Position numbers and translations under genes: made by a program. DNA of 64,000 bases from UBA965 sp040396955. GTDB lineage: Bacteria > Chloroflexota > Chloroflexia > Chloroflexales > Roseiflexaceae. Location: the NCBI GenBank assembly GCA_040396955.1, contig JBBAWX010000005.1, forward strand, positions 1 through 64,000, written 5' to 3'. Shown here one piece after another: positions 52,396 to 60,579 of the stretch (positions within the stretch are counted from its first letter, which is position 1; the number at the start of each line of letters is the position of its first letter). The notes beneath the pieces are model-generated. The model searched no databases. It was not told the DNA's origin and worked only from the letters and a program-made list of their open reading frames with translations.

Positions 52396-52707
52396 TTACT
52401 CCTTGGGTGGTGCTTGTGATTGGTCGACTCCGTAGTGGCGCATGTACCCAATCGACATGGGCATCTCGAGTACAAAGTAGGTGATGGCCGTAAACAAAAA
52501 CCAATTTGCCTCAAACAGCACCATATTGAAGCGATAATCGACATCTGCGTACCAGTACCAAGCAATACCGAGTGGGATCAGGCTTACCGCGACATCGTAC
52601 CATGCGAGTTTGGTGATATTGGCCCCAGCAAACCGCGGATAAATCAACGCATATGCGATGGCGATTACTCCGGCATTCAGCAAAAGAATGGTCGTTTCGG
52701 GAGACAT
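52396..52707 (-). CDS. Small membrane protein in the copper-type operon
   Basis: A 103-aa protein with three hydrophobic helices (about residues 5-22, 32-50, 62-82). ATG 52707 has AAGGAG upstream; the frame is open to 52740. It follows the FixH/YtkA-like gene by 25 nt. I recognise no family. Confidence 0.65.
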   Translation of the reverse strand: MSPETTILLLNAGVIAIAYALIYPRFAGANITKLAWYDVAVSLIPLGIAWYWYADVDYRFNMVLFEANWFLFTAITYFVLEMPMSIGYMRHYGVDQSQAPPKE

Positions 52708-52732
52708 AAATACCCGCTCCTTTCGTACACTA

Positions 52733-53116
52733 TCATTCAATCACAACAGGAAGAATCAATTCACGACGATCATCGGCACGAGTAATGGCAAGCTTGAGTT
52801 GCCACTCACCACTCATCGTGAGATCGAGCTCAGGGTGCATGTAGACACCTGGAGCTGTCTCTTGCAAGGTGAGTGGGGGCGACAGCATGCCGTGTTGCTC
52901 CATGATCGGCAGAATCTCCACTTGTGCACCTACGACGGGGGCACCCGTTGGCGTGGTAATGGTGAGCACGATGGGACGCTTCCCCAAGCCAACTTGTTCG
53001 AGCTCAGCCTGCACGCGATAGACAGAACTTTCGACTTGAATGGATGTGCGCCCGGCACACGCCACCATCATCAATCCCAGTATGCATATCACCATGAATC
53101 GGGATTGCTGCATCAT
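52733..53116 (-). CDS. FixH/YtkA-like secreted lipoprotein
   Basis: A 127-aa lipoprotein. Its signal ends in LMMVAC (lipobox). The mature part is a beta-sandwich with PIVLTITTPTGAPVVGAQVEI, MEQHGM, PGVYMHPELDLTMSGEWQLKLAI, as in YtkA/FixH-type domains that accompany copper or cytochrome oxidase functions. Met and His in EQHGM could bind copper. It overlaps the upstream gene's stop by 4 bases. Confidence 0.8.
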   Translation of the reverse strand: MMQQSRFMVICILGLMMVACAGRTSIQVESSVYRVQAELEQVGLGKRPIVLTITTPTGAPVVGAQVEILPIMEQHGMLSPPLTLQETAPGVYMHPELDLTMSGEWQLKLAITRADDRRELILPVVIE

Positions 53117-54477
53117 GGTGTCACCGTCACTTTCAATGGAATGGTCAGTATCTCGCCACGAACCTGGAGTTGGATCCAGATGGTGTAGGTGTCAGGATAT
53201 GGAAAACTGTACACGAATGAAACCTCGTGACCGCGCACACTGGCTGGTTGAAAATCTGAGTTCATGGCACTTGCGGCATGCACGTGGCCAAATACTCCGC
53301 CGTCTTGACTACGGATGAGCATATGTCCGAGCATCCCAAGCCAATAATCGAGTGCTTCTACGGGTTGACCACCGTGAAACACAGCCACCGTCATGACGTT
53401 TGCCACCGATGCCTGGGCCGGCTCACGCAGACGCACATCAACCTGATACTCACCAACAGCAACCTGGGTTCGCTCTTGCAGTTGCACCGGCCCCAAAGCG
53501 GGTGGAGCAGTCGCCTGACTGTCGGAGAGTGTATATTGACCTCGGAGCACTTGTGAGCCGCTGTTGATGCGTTCGACCTCCACGGCCAGCTCATACTCCC
53601 CAGCGGGCACATCACGCAGTACTATGCGGTAGACCCCTGGGGCAACGCGTGCCGGATGCAGATGGAAGAGTTGCGTATTGTCATTACTGACCATGACCAA
53701 ATGCATGAGTGCTTGATGATGGAGCACAAGGTCGTCAGCAGGCAATCCGGTCGAACCATCATAGAGTTGGAGCACAAGATATGCATCAGACGCCTCGACC
53801 TGCACCTCCGATCGCATGGTCAAATACGGCAGAGGATTCAGTGCTGGCGTGGTACGCGTATCTTCGAGTTTCACGTTTGGCCAGGCACTCAGCGCAGCGA
53901 GCACAGTCACACCACTCAAAATCCCCACAAACGCATAGCCATTGAAGATGCGCACCCATGCGGGAGCGGTGAGCCAGAGAATACTCACAGACAAGGTCAA
54001 GGCCAACAAACCGAACCCAATGAACAACGGAATAGTTAGCGGCGGAGTAACCACCGGAGCAATGGTTACTGGCACCACGACCAATCCTGCAGGCGTCCCG
54101 GGGATTTCATAGGTCAACGCAAGATCCCAGGCACCAACCGTGGGAATGGCAATATCAAAGAACGCAATCAAGGGTTGACCAGCATCCAGCCGGGTTGTAT
54201 ACGGCGTAGAACGATAGTCGGTCGCACTGTGATGCGCAACGACCGTCACTTGCGCCGGAGCAGATAACGAATGCAGTGGCAATACCTTCAACGTGAGTTG
54301 TGTGGGTGCTCCGACTGGCACAATCGCCTCAATGCGGAGCGGATATGCGCCGGCTTGGACTTCGAGCACCTGCGAGCCACCAGCGACCAAGCCATGTGCG
54401 TGCGCAGGACTCACCGAGAGCACATTTCCCAATGTTACACACAACACGAGCAACACGGCACGAGACCATCGTTTCAT
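53113..54477 (-). CDS. Secreted, membrane-anchored copper-binding-like protein
   Basis: A 454-aa protein. The signal peptide ends SPAHA before HGLVAGG, so the mature chain probably starts with His, as in CopC-type copper proteins. An N-terminal beta domain is followed by two membrane helices (about residues 155-175 and 183-200). A C-terminal extracytoplasmic region has His/Met clusters: HHQALMHLVMVS, LFHLHPARV, LGHMLIRSQDGGVFGHVHA. The last resembles the FixH/cupredoxin-like secreted proteins found with copper systems. A role in copper handling is inference. It heads a three-gene operon. Confidence 0.7.
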   Translation of the reverse strand: MKRWSRAVLLVLCVTLGNVLSVSPAHAHGLVAGGSQVLEVQAGAYPLRIEAIVPVGAPTQLTLKVLPLHSLSAPAQVTVVAHHSATDYRSTPYTTRLDAGQPLIAFFDIAIPTVGAWDLALTYEIPGTPAGLVVVPVTIAPVVTPPLTIPLFIGFGLLALTLSVSILWLTAPAWVRIFNGYAFVGILSGVTVLAALSAWPNVKLEDTRTTPALNPLPYLTMRSEVQVEASDAYLVLQLYDGSTGLPADDLVLHHQALMHLVMVSNDNTQLFHLHPARVAPGVYRIVLRDVPAGEYELAVEVERINSGSQVLRGQYTLSDSQATAPPALGPVQLQERTQVAVGEYQVDVRLREPAQASVANVMTVAVFHGGQPVEALDYWLGMLGHMLIRSQDGGVFGHVHAASAMNSDFQPASVRGHEVSFVYSFPYPDTYTIWIQLQVRGEILTIPLKVTVTP

Positions 54478-54591
54478 GGGGCGCTTCCTACATCTCCCAA
54501 TGTGTGGCTTCTTACCCAGTTACTGTGCATCTTACCACGGATAGAATATGGTATTATGAGCGTTGAATTGGTCGTGTCGAAAGTAGCTTGC

Positions 54592-55038
54592 ATGAATCCA
54601 GTCGACATCCTCTTGCACCCCGCCACCGTACATGTGCCCATAGGAGCATTGGTTGCCGGCCTCTGTTTTGTATGTTGGGCATACTACCGACATATCTCAG
54701 AATTAGAGCAGAGCGCCTACTGGCTGTTGCCTTTTGCCTGGTTAACCATGATTCCCAGCCTCATTACCGGCACCATCGATGCCGTCCGCCATCTGAACGA
54801 CCCAAACACGCCAGCAGAGGCACTCACGTGGATCAACCTTCACGCAGCCAGTGCGATCGGGCTATTTGTACTGGTATGGCGCGGCTGGCAGATGCGTCGA
54901 CGCATCCGTGAGAGTCCGGCATGGCTCGCACCAGCATTCCGGGCATACCTAGTCAACTACATCCTCATTCTGATTCTTGTCACCCTCTCCGGTTGGAGCG
55001 GTGGGCACATGGTATACACACTCCATCTCGGTCGATAA
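54592..55038 (+). CDS. DUF2231 membrane protein
   Basis: A 148-aa protein with four helices. The N-terminal LLHPATVHVPIGALVAG is the DUF2231 signature (H-P-x2-V-H-x-P-I), and SLITGTIDAVRHL plus NLHAASAIGLF follow. These His residues may bind haem or metal. ATG 54592 fits the family start; ATG 54556 would add 12 residues. Divergent from the copper-type operon. Confidence 0.8.
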   Translation: MNPVDILLHPATVHVPIGALVAGLCFVCWAYYRHISELEQSAYWLLPFAWLTMIPSLITGTIDAVRHLNDPNTPAEALTWINLHAASAIGLFVLVWRGWQMRRRIRESPAWLAPAFRAYLVNYILILILVTLSGWSGGHMVYTLHLGR

Positions 55039-55063
55039 TCGTACGTTGTAACGAAGGACGGCA

Positions 55064-55750
55064 ATGCTCAGCATACTCAATTTCGTGGCAATCACTTCAT
55101 TTTGTGAACTCTGCCGCCGCCTCGGTCTACTCAAATGGAGTGTATCAGGGGTTGAAAACCTGCCACCACGTCCACAAGGCATGATTTTGGTTGCCAATCA
55201 CATCCATTGGCATGACATCCCCCTGATTGGCTGGGGGATTCCGTTGAGTCATCGTCCTTGGTGGCTTGCAAAGGTTGAGATCGTCAATTCGCTCTTTGGG
55301 GCGTGGTTTACCATGATGCAGGTCATTCCGGTGCGTCGCGGACAACGCGACATTCAAGCCCTCGACCGCACAGTCGAGGTCGTACGCAACGGTGGGGTAG
55401 TGGTCATCTTCCCAGAGGGTACGCGTAGCCTCGATGGTCAGTTGTTGCAAGGTCGTGGTGGTACCGCACGGATTGCATTGCGGGCTGGCGCCCCCATCGT
55501 ACCAGTGGCTATTACTGGCACACAACGGTCGTTTTGGTTTGGGCAACGGCACATCCACATCGGCAAGCCGTACTACCCACAGGTGCGCGAGGGGAGCACT
55601 GGGAGCGACGGCAACATACAACGCATCCCCACCCCCGAGATGAATCGTCTCTCCAACGAAGTCATGCTCCGGATTGCCGAAATGCTCCCACCTGAATATC
55701 ACGGTTACTATGCGGAAATGATGCAAGACCGCACTTCATCTGAGGAATAA
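55064..55750 (+). CDS. PlsC-type 1-acyl-glycerol-3-phosphate acyltransferase, copy 1
   Basis: A 228-aa acyltransferase. The catalytic H-x4-D is in ANHIHWHDIPL, the substrate motif is FPEGTRSLDG, and PIVPVAITG is typical of PlsC. It esterifies an acyl chain to lysophosphatidate or a related lipid at the membrane. AAGGA precedes ATG 55064. A second paralogue follows 4 nt after its stop. Confidence 0.9.
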   Translation: MLSILNFVAITSFCELCRRLGLLKWSVSGVENLPPRPQGMILVANHIHWHDIPLIGWGIPLSHRPWWLAKVEIVNSLFGAWFTMMQVIPVRRGQRDIQALDRTVEVVRNGGVVVIFPEGTRSLDGQLLQGRGGTARIALRAGAPIVPVAITGTQRSFWFGQRHIHIGKPYYPQVREGSTGSDGNIQRIPTPEMNRLSNEVMLRIAEMLPPEYHGYYAEMMQDRTSSEE

Positions 55751-55754
55751 CTGC

Positions 55755-56396
55755 ATGTTTGCTTATCGTCATTTTGTGTTTTTGCAATGGGTGTGTGGCT
55801 GGTTACGCCGCTGGGGGGTGTTGAAATGGGAAGTGCGCGGTCTTGAGCAACTTCCCAATCCTGGGACACCGTGCGTGTTGGTGGTAAACCACATAAAGTG
55901 GCATGATATCTTGTTGGTCGCAGGCACCATCCCGCTGACGCACATTCCCTACTGGCTCGCCAAAGCCGAACTTTTTACACCGGTCACTAGCTGGTGGTTC
56001 CGTGGTATGCAGGCCATTGCTGTGCGCCGTGGCCAAAGTGACACAGGCGCAATTGATGCGGCCGTGGCAGTCCTCAAGGCAGGCCATGTGATGATTGTCT
56101 TCCCAGAAGGGCACCGCAGTGGTGGTGGCGGTCTCCAAAAAGGCCGTGGTGGTGCAGTACGCATGGCACTACGGGCGCAAGTGCCGATCGTGCCGGTGGC
56201 CATCCAAGGCGTAGAAGCTGGGATTGGCGCACCAGCAATTATTACGTTTGGGCCAGCATGGCAACCTGTGTCGCAAAGTGGGGTCCAGATGATTGACCCG
56301 GATGAGATGACGGCACTCACCGACACCATGATGATTCAGATCGCGCGCTTGCTCCCAGCACAGTACCACGGCTACTACGCAGGTCGTACGGACTAA
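55755..56396 (+). CDS. PlsC-type acyltransferase, copy 2
   Basis: A 213-aa paralogue of the preceding gene, with VNHIKWHDILL as catalytic motif, FPEGHRSGGGGL and PIVPVAIQG. In the third motif Thr of E-G-T-R-S is His. GAGGAA precedes ATG 55755. The tandem pair suggests duplication, perhaps with different acyl or head-group preference. Confidence 0.88.
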   Translation: MFAYRHFVFLQWVCGWLRRWGVLKWEVRGLEQLPNPGTPCVLVVNHIKWHDILLVAGTIPLTHIPYWLAKAELFTPVTSWWFRGMQAIAVRRGQSDTGAIDAAVAVLKAGHVMIVFPEGHRSGGGGLQKGRGGAVRMALRAQVPIVPVAIQGVEAGIGAPAIITFGPAWQPVSQSGVQMIDPDEMTALTDTMMIQIARLLPAQYHGYYAGRTD

Positions 56397-56466
56397 CGGT
56401 CGCCCATGATTTTGTCAACCACCCAGAGAGCCAGACGAGCCGCAATCAGAGCAAAAATCATGCTGA

Positions 56467-56688
56467 CTACTTGGTGGATGGCTTTGCGCTGTGATGTACT
56501 GTCCATTGATGGGTACGCTCCAATTCCGCATACAACTGCTCTGCCTGCACTGTCACGTTTGGTGCAGGAGGATTCTGGGGGTGAAGTGACAACATCGGCT
56601 GAGGTGGTGGAGCTGGCACGCGCTGTGCCCAGACAAGCACCGCAAACACACTCCCGATTCCGGTCAGAAATCCTCGCCAAAACATCAT
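56467..56688 (-). CDS. 73-aa membrane-anchored small protein
   Basis: It starts ATG ATG at 56688 behind GAGG. The N-terminal MMFWRGFLTGIGSVFAVLVWAQ is one hydrophobic helix, and the rest is Pro/His/Gln-rich. A further 22-codon frame (start ATG 56464, stop at 56396; MIFALIAARLALWVVDKI...) follows after its stop and could be a second tiny membrane peptide. Neither is recognised. Confidence 0.45.
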   Translation of the reverse strand: MMFWRGFLTGIGSVFAVLVWAQRVPAPPPQPMLSLHPQNPPAPNVTVQAEQLYAELERTHQWTVHHSAKPSTK

Positions 56689-56752
56689 AGCACCTCAATT
56701 CGTTTCTTTGTTATTATACCAATGTCAGTCACCGCATAGGAAGGTTGCCCTC

Positions 56753-57619
56753 ATGGCAGAGCTACACGCCGCAATCGTCACTCCCACCGATGCTTCAGGT
56801 CGATTCGATGCGCACGCATTCCAGACGTTGATGCGGCATCTGGCATCACAAGGGCTTGATGGCGTGGTGCCGTGTGGCACAACGGGAGAGGGACCATCGT
56901 TTGCAATGGCCGAACGTAAGCGTATTTTTGAGGCTGCTGTGGCGGCGCGCGGCCCACTCTCCATCATCGCTGGCACTGGCTGCCAATCGTTTGCCGAAAC
57001 CGCTGAACTGACCATCTACGCCCTGAACCACGGCGCTGATGCAGCACTCGTGCTCCCACCCTTTTTCTACAAACAATCGGGGGAATTAGGCGTCCTCGCC
57101 TGGTATCGTGCCTTGTGCGATCTCTTGCCGAGTACGGGCAACATCATCCTCTACCACATCCCACCGATGACTGGGGTGCCCATTACTCCCACCATCATTG
57201 ATGGCCTGCTTGCAAGCCATCCTCAGCATGTGTTCGGCATCAAAGACAGTGCCGTCGATGCGACGCACACCGCCATGCTCTGTGCCCGTTATCCACAACT
57301 ACGCATCTACACCGGCAATGCACCACTGCTCGGCCAAGCCATCATGGATGGCGCCGCCGGGTCGATATTGGCAATTGCCAATATCGTGCCCCAGGCCTTG
57401 CGACTCCTCAGCGATGACCCAACACGCCAGGATGTGCAACACCAGGTAGCCGCTGTTGATGCCTTGGTACGGAAGGTGGGTGCGGTGAGCACCATCAAAG
57501 CCATCCTCAATCAACGCGGCCCAGTAGCGGTCGGGCAGCCATTACTGCCACAGTTGGCCCATCCCAACATGGCCCAGGCCCTCGCAGATCTCCATCAGAT
57601 TGGCAGTTTCACCCACTAA
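56753..57619 (+). CDS. DapA/NanA-superfamily aldolase or dehydratase
   Basis: A 288-aa TIM barrel of the dihydrodipicolinate synthase family. It has PCGTTGEGPSF (near residue 44), the Tyr of YHIPPMTGVPI (near 137) and the Schiff-base Lys in GIKDS (near 166). Dihydrodipicolinate synthase for lysine and cell wall is one option; keto-deoxy sugar-acid aldolases share the motifs, and the pyruvate-pocket alone does not decide. AAGGTTG precedes ATG 56753. holA follows 13 nt after its stop. Confidence 0.85.
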   Translation: MAELHAAIVTPTDASGRFDAHAFQTLMRHLASQGLDGVVPCGTTGEGPSFAMAERKRIFEAAVAARGPLSIIAGTGCQSFAETAELTIYALNHGADAALVLPPFFYKQSGELGVLAWYRALCDLLPSTGNIILYHIPPMTGVPITPTIIDGLLASHPQHVFGIKDSAVDATHTAMLCARYPQLRIYTGNAPLLGQAIMDGAAGSILAIANIVPQALRLLSDDPTRQDVQHQVAAVDALVRKVGAVSTIKAILNQRGPVAVGQPLLPQLAHPNMAQALADLHQIGSFTH

Positions 57620-57632
57620 TCAGAGGCTGACC

Positions 57633-58577
57633 ATGCTATATGTGCTCTACGGCCCCGACGAATATTTGCGGTCACTGCGGCTCAAAGAGCTCATGAACTC
57701 CATCCCTGAAGCCGCTCAGTCACTCAATATCAACCGTCTCGACGGCAAAAAGTTTAAACTTGAGGCATTTACCCAGGCTTGCGAAGCCTTCCCATTCTTG
57801 CATGATCGGCGCATGGTCATCGTCGAAGATCTCCTCAAGCACCAGAAGGCCGGCAAGGAACGCGATGAGCTCCGCGGCTACCTCGAACGTCTCCCCACGT
57901 GGAGCGATGTGGTCTTTGTCGAAAACGAAGACATCGACAAACGCAATGCGTTGTTTAATTATGTCAATAAAAACGGGTCAGCGGAAGAATTCACTCACCC
58001 CAAAGAGACCGAGCTCATCCGCTGGATTGGGGAGCAGGCACGCATGCGCAATGTGGGCATTAGCAACCAAGCCACCGCACGTCTCATTGCACTCGCAGGC
58101 AACAACGGGCGGACACTGGTCAACGAGTTGGATAAACTGGCAGCCTACGTGCGAATTGGCGGCGCCATCGGCACCACGGAGGTGGATCTCCTCGTCAGCG
58201 ACGACACCGAAGAGAATATGTTTGCCTTCATCGATGCGCTCGCGAGTCGTCGCAAAGGCGCCGCCCTCAGCAAATTACATCATCTGTTCGCAGATGGCCA
58301 GGCGGCGCAGTACATCATCTTCATGGTGGCCCGACAAATTCGTATTTTGCTCCAGGTACGCGAACTCGACGGCCAGCGCATGCGCCCAAATGACATTGCA
58401 AGTAAAGTAGGACTTCGCCCGGGGTTTCTCACCGACAAGGCGATTGAGCAAGCGCGCGGATTCCGCGAAGGCGAGCTTGAGCGACTTCACATGCACATTA
58501 CGCGACTCGATCACCAAAGTAAAACGGGCGCTATCGACGTACAAGCGGGGCTTGACCTACTCGTCATGGAGGCCTAA
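57633..58577 (+). CDS. holA: DNA polymerase III delta subunit
   Basis: A 314-aa clamp-loader subunit. It begins MLYVLYGPDEYLRS, with FPFLHDRRMVIVEDL, ALAGNNGRTLVNELDKLAAY, DDTEENMFAFIDAL and QAAQYIIFMVARQIRILLQV, all typical of HolA. It opens the beta clamp during replication. GAGG precedes ATG 57633. A hairpin separates it from the convergent rpsT, a neighbour seen in many genomes. Confidence 0.94.
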   Translation: MLYVLYGPDEYLRSLRLKELMNSIPEAAQSLNINRLDGKKFKLEAFTQACEAFPFLHDRRMVIVEDLLKHQKAGKERDELRGYLERLPTWSDVVFVENEDIDKRNALFNYVNKNGSAEEFTHPKETELIRWIGEQARMRNVGISNQATARLIALAGNNGRTLVNELDKLAAYVRIGGAIGTTEVDLLVSDDTEENMFAFIDALASRRKGAALSKLHHLFADGQAAQYIIFMVARQIRILLQVRELDGQRMRPNDIASKVGLRPGFLTDKAIEQARGFREGELERLHMHITRLDHQSKTGAIDVQAGLDLLVMEA

Positions 58578-58581
58578 AACA

Positions 58582-58617
58582 CCACTTCCACGACGCATAT
58601 GCGCGTCGTGGAAGTGG
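58582..58617. terminator. Bidirectional hairpin between holA and rpsT
   Basis: A perfect 15-bp stem (58582-58596 with 58603-58617). On the minus strand TGTTTTA follows, fitting rpsT. On the plus strand the T-tract is poor. Confidence 0.8.
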
Positions 58618-58642
58618 GAAGTAAGCAAGCGGGGTGTGCTAG

Positions 58643-58903
58643 CTACTTGGCAGCAGCGTTGACCTTTTTCATCAAACGTGACTTACGGCGGGCGGCGTTG
58701 TTCTTGTGGATGACGCCCTTCACGGCAGCCTTGTCGAGCGTGCTGATAGCGGCCACAATGGCAGCTTGATCAACGTTGCCGGTTGCAATGCTCTGCTCGG
58801 CCTTCTTGAGCATGGTCTTGACGCGCGAATTGTATGATTGGTTCTGCGCGTGGCGGCGCTCCGACATGCGGATGCGCTTCAGAGCTGATTTCGTGTTCGC
58901 CAA
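58643..58903 (-). CDS. rpsT: Ribosomal protein S20 (TTG start)
   Basis: An 86-aa S20 protein that binds 16S rRNA early in 30S assembly. It has LANTKSALKRIRMSERR at the start and HKNNAARRKSRLMKKV near the end. The only start that fits the family is TTG at 58903, with GGGAG 10 nt upstream. E. coli rpsT also uses UUG, where it is part of translational autocontrol. Its promoter is well formed. Confidence 0.93.
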   Translation of the reverse strand: MANTKSALKRIRMSERRHAQNQSYNSRVKTMLKKAEQSIATGNVDQAAIVAAISTLDKAAVKGVIHKNNAARRKSRLMKKVNAAAK

Positions 58904-58954
58904 GGTAACGGTTCTCCCGTATAATTCAATGACTAGCTGTAATGCCTCTGAAGG

Positions 58955-58983
58955 ATTATACCAAAAGTCGCACCACTGTGCAA
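58955..58983 (-). promoter_or_regulatory. rpsT promoter
   Basis: On the minus strand, -35 TTGCAC (58983-58978), 17-nt spacer, -10 TATAAT (58960-58955). The start near 58948 gives a leader of about 45 nt. It overlaps the region directly upstream of the divergent murJ. Confidence 0.75.
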
Positions 58984-58992
58984 CCAAAGACT

Positions 58993-60579
58993 ATGCCCAA
59001 ACTATCACGAACCCTCATCAACACGGCGATTGTCGCACTTGGATACCTGTTGAGTCGCCTACTTGGCGTGATACGGGACATCTTCATCACCGCGCAATTC
59101 GGCACGGCGCCAGTCGTCGACGCCTATCGTGCCGCCTTTGCCATCCCCGATTTGCTCTATCTTGTCATCGCTGGTGGTGCACTCGGCACCGCATTGATTC
59201 CTGTCTTTCAACAACGTAAATTGACAAGTACGTCCAGCGAGGCCTGGCAACTCGCCAACAGCGTTATCACACTTGCCCTCCCACTACTGGTCGGGGCGGC
59301 AACCGTGGCATGGATATGGGCGGAGCCCCTCGTGCGGCTCACCACCGCACGAGGATTTGCGCCAGAGCTTCAGCAACAGACGGCATATTTGATGCGCATG
59401 TTGCTCATTCAGCCGATTTTGTTGGGAATTGGCGGGATTGTTAAGGCACTCCTTGAATCACACGACAATTTCGCCACCCCCACACTCGGTGCCAATCTTT
59501 ACAACATCGGCATTATTGCGGGGGCCGCCATCCTGGCGCCATGGTTCGGCATTGATGGTGTGGTCTACGGGGTCATCATCGGTGCAGTGGCGTTTTTGGG
59601 CGTCCAAATTTCCCCCCTACGCCGGCTCGGATGGCAGTACCATGCGCATGTCGAATGGCCGAGCGCAGACCTGCGTGAAATCGCCCGGCTGTTGGTTCCA
59701 CGCCTCTTCGGGCAGTCGATTTGGCAAATCAACTTGACCGTGATGATTGCCATTGCTTCCACGTTTGGGGTAGGTGCGGTAGCAGCGTCAGGGTATGCGC
59801 TACAAATCATGCTCTTGCCCCACGGACTGATTGGACTGAGTGTGGGCACGGTGGTCTTCCCCCTTTTAGCGCGCCTGTATGCCGCCGGTCACAATGAGCA
59901 ATTCGTGACGCGAGCCAATCAGGCACTCCAGAGTGTGCTTGTGGTCACTATCCCCGCTGCGTTTGTGCTCTGGAGCGGAGCACCAGCCATCGTCAAACTC
60001 CTCTATCAACGTGGATCATTTGATAGTGCGTCTCTCTTCCTCACCATCGCCGCCGTCCAAGGATATGCCATCGGGCTTGCAGGTTTCAGCGTAGCCGAAA
60101 TCGCGGTACGCATTTGGTTTGCGCGCAAAGACACACGCACTCCGGTCGTCATCGGGGCAATCACGGTCACAGCAAATGTACTCGGAGGCTGGTGGCTGAC
60201 CCGCGAAGGGGCACTCGTGACACAACTACAGATGCTCACGACGGTTTTTAGTGTCACCAATATCCTCGAAGGCGCACTACTCATCGGAATGCTCCAATAC
60301 CGACAACCTGGCATCACAATTTGGCAACATCCCTGGCATTGGTTGCTCAGTGTTGTTGGCATGGTGGTATTATGGCAAGGAAGCATTCGTATCCTCCCAG
60401 CTCTGCCACTGCATCCCGCCCAAGATTGGCACGATTGGCGCATCATCGGGGCGCATCTCGGGAGTAGCGCACTCATTTTTGGGTGGGGAGTTCTCACCAG
60501 TAGCCGCTGGTTGCGTGTGATTCGCGATTCTCGTGGCACACCTGCAACGCACCAAGGATCAGAAGGGGTCTCCGCATGA
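58993..60579 (+). CDS. murJ: MurJ-type lipid II flippase
   Basis: A 528-aa MOP-superfamily protein with fourteen predicted helices. It has ALGYLLSRLLGVIRDIFITAQFG and DAYRAAFAIPDLLYLVIAGGALGTALIPVF at the N-terminus, LLQRGSFD-type LLYQRGSFDSAS and RIWFARKDTRTPV later. It moves the lipid-linked peptidoglycan precursor across the membrane. ATG 58993 fits the family; ATG 58942 would add 17 residues. It overlaps glgC by 4 bases. Confidence 0.93.
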   Translation: MPKLSRTLINTAIVALGYLLSRLLGVIRDIFITAQFGTAPVVDAYRAAFAIPDLLYLVIAGGALGTALIPVFQQRKLTSTSSEAWQLANSVITLALPLLVGAATVAWIWAEPLVRLTTARGFAPELQQQTAYLMRMLLIQPILLGIGGIVKALLESHDNFATPTLGANLYNIGIIAGAAILAPWFGIDGVVYGVIIGAVAFLGVQISPLRRLGWQYHAHVEWPSADLREIARLLVPRLFGQSIWQINLTVMIAIASTFGVGAVAASGYALQIMLLPHGLIGLSVGTVVFPLLARLYAAGHNEQFVTRANQALQSVLVVTIPAAFVLWSGAPAIVKLLYQRGSFDSASLFLTIAAVQGYAIGLAGFSVAEIAVRIWFARKDTRTPVVIGAITVTANVLGGWWLTREGALVTQLQMLTTVFSVTNILEGALLIGMLQYRQPGITIWQHPWHWLLSVVGMVVLWQGSIRILPALPLHPAQDWHDWRIIGAHLGSSALIFGWGVLTSSRWLRVIRDSRGTPATHQGSEGVSA

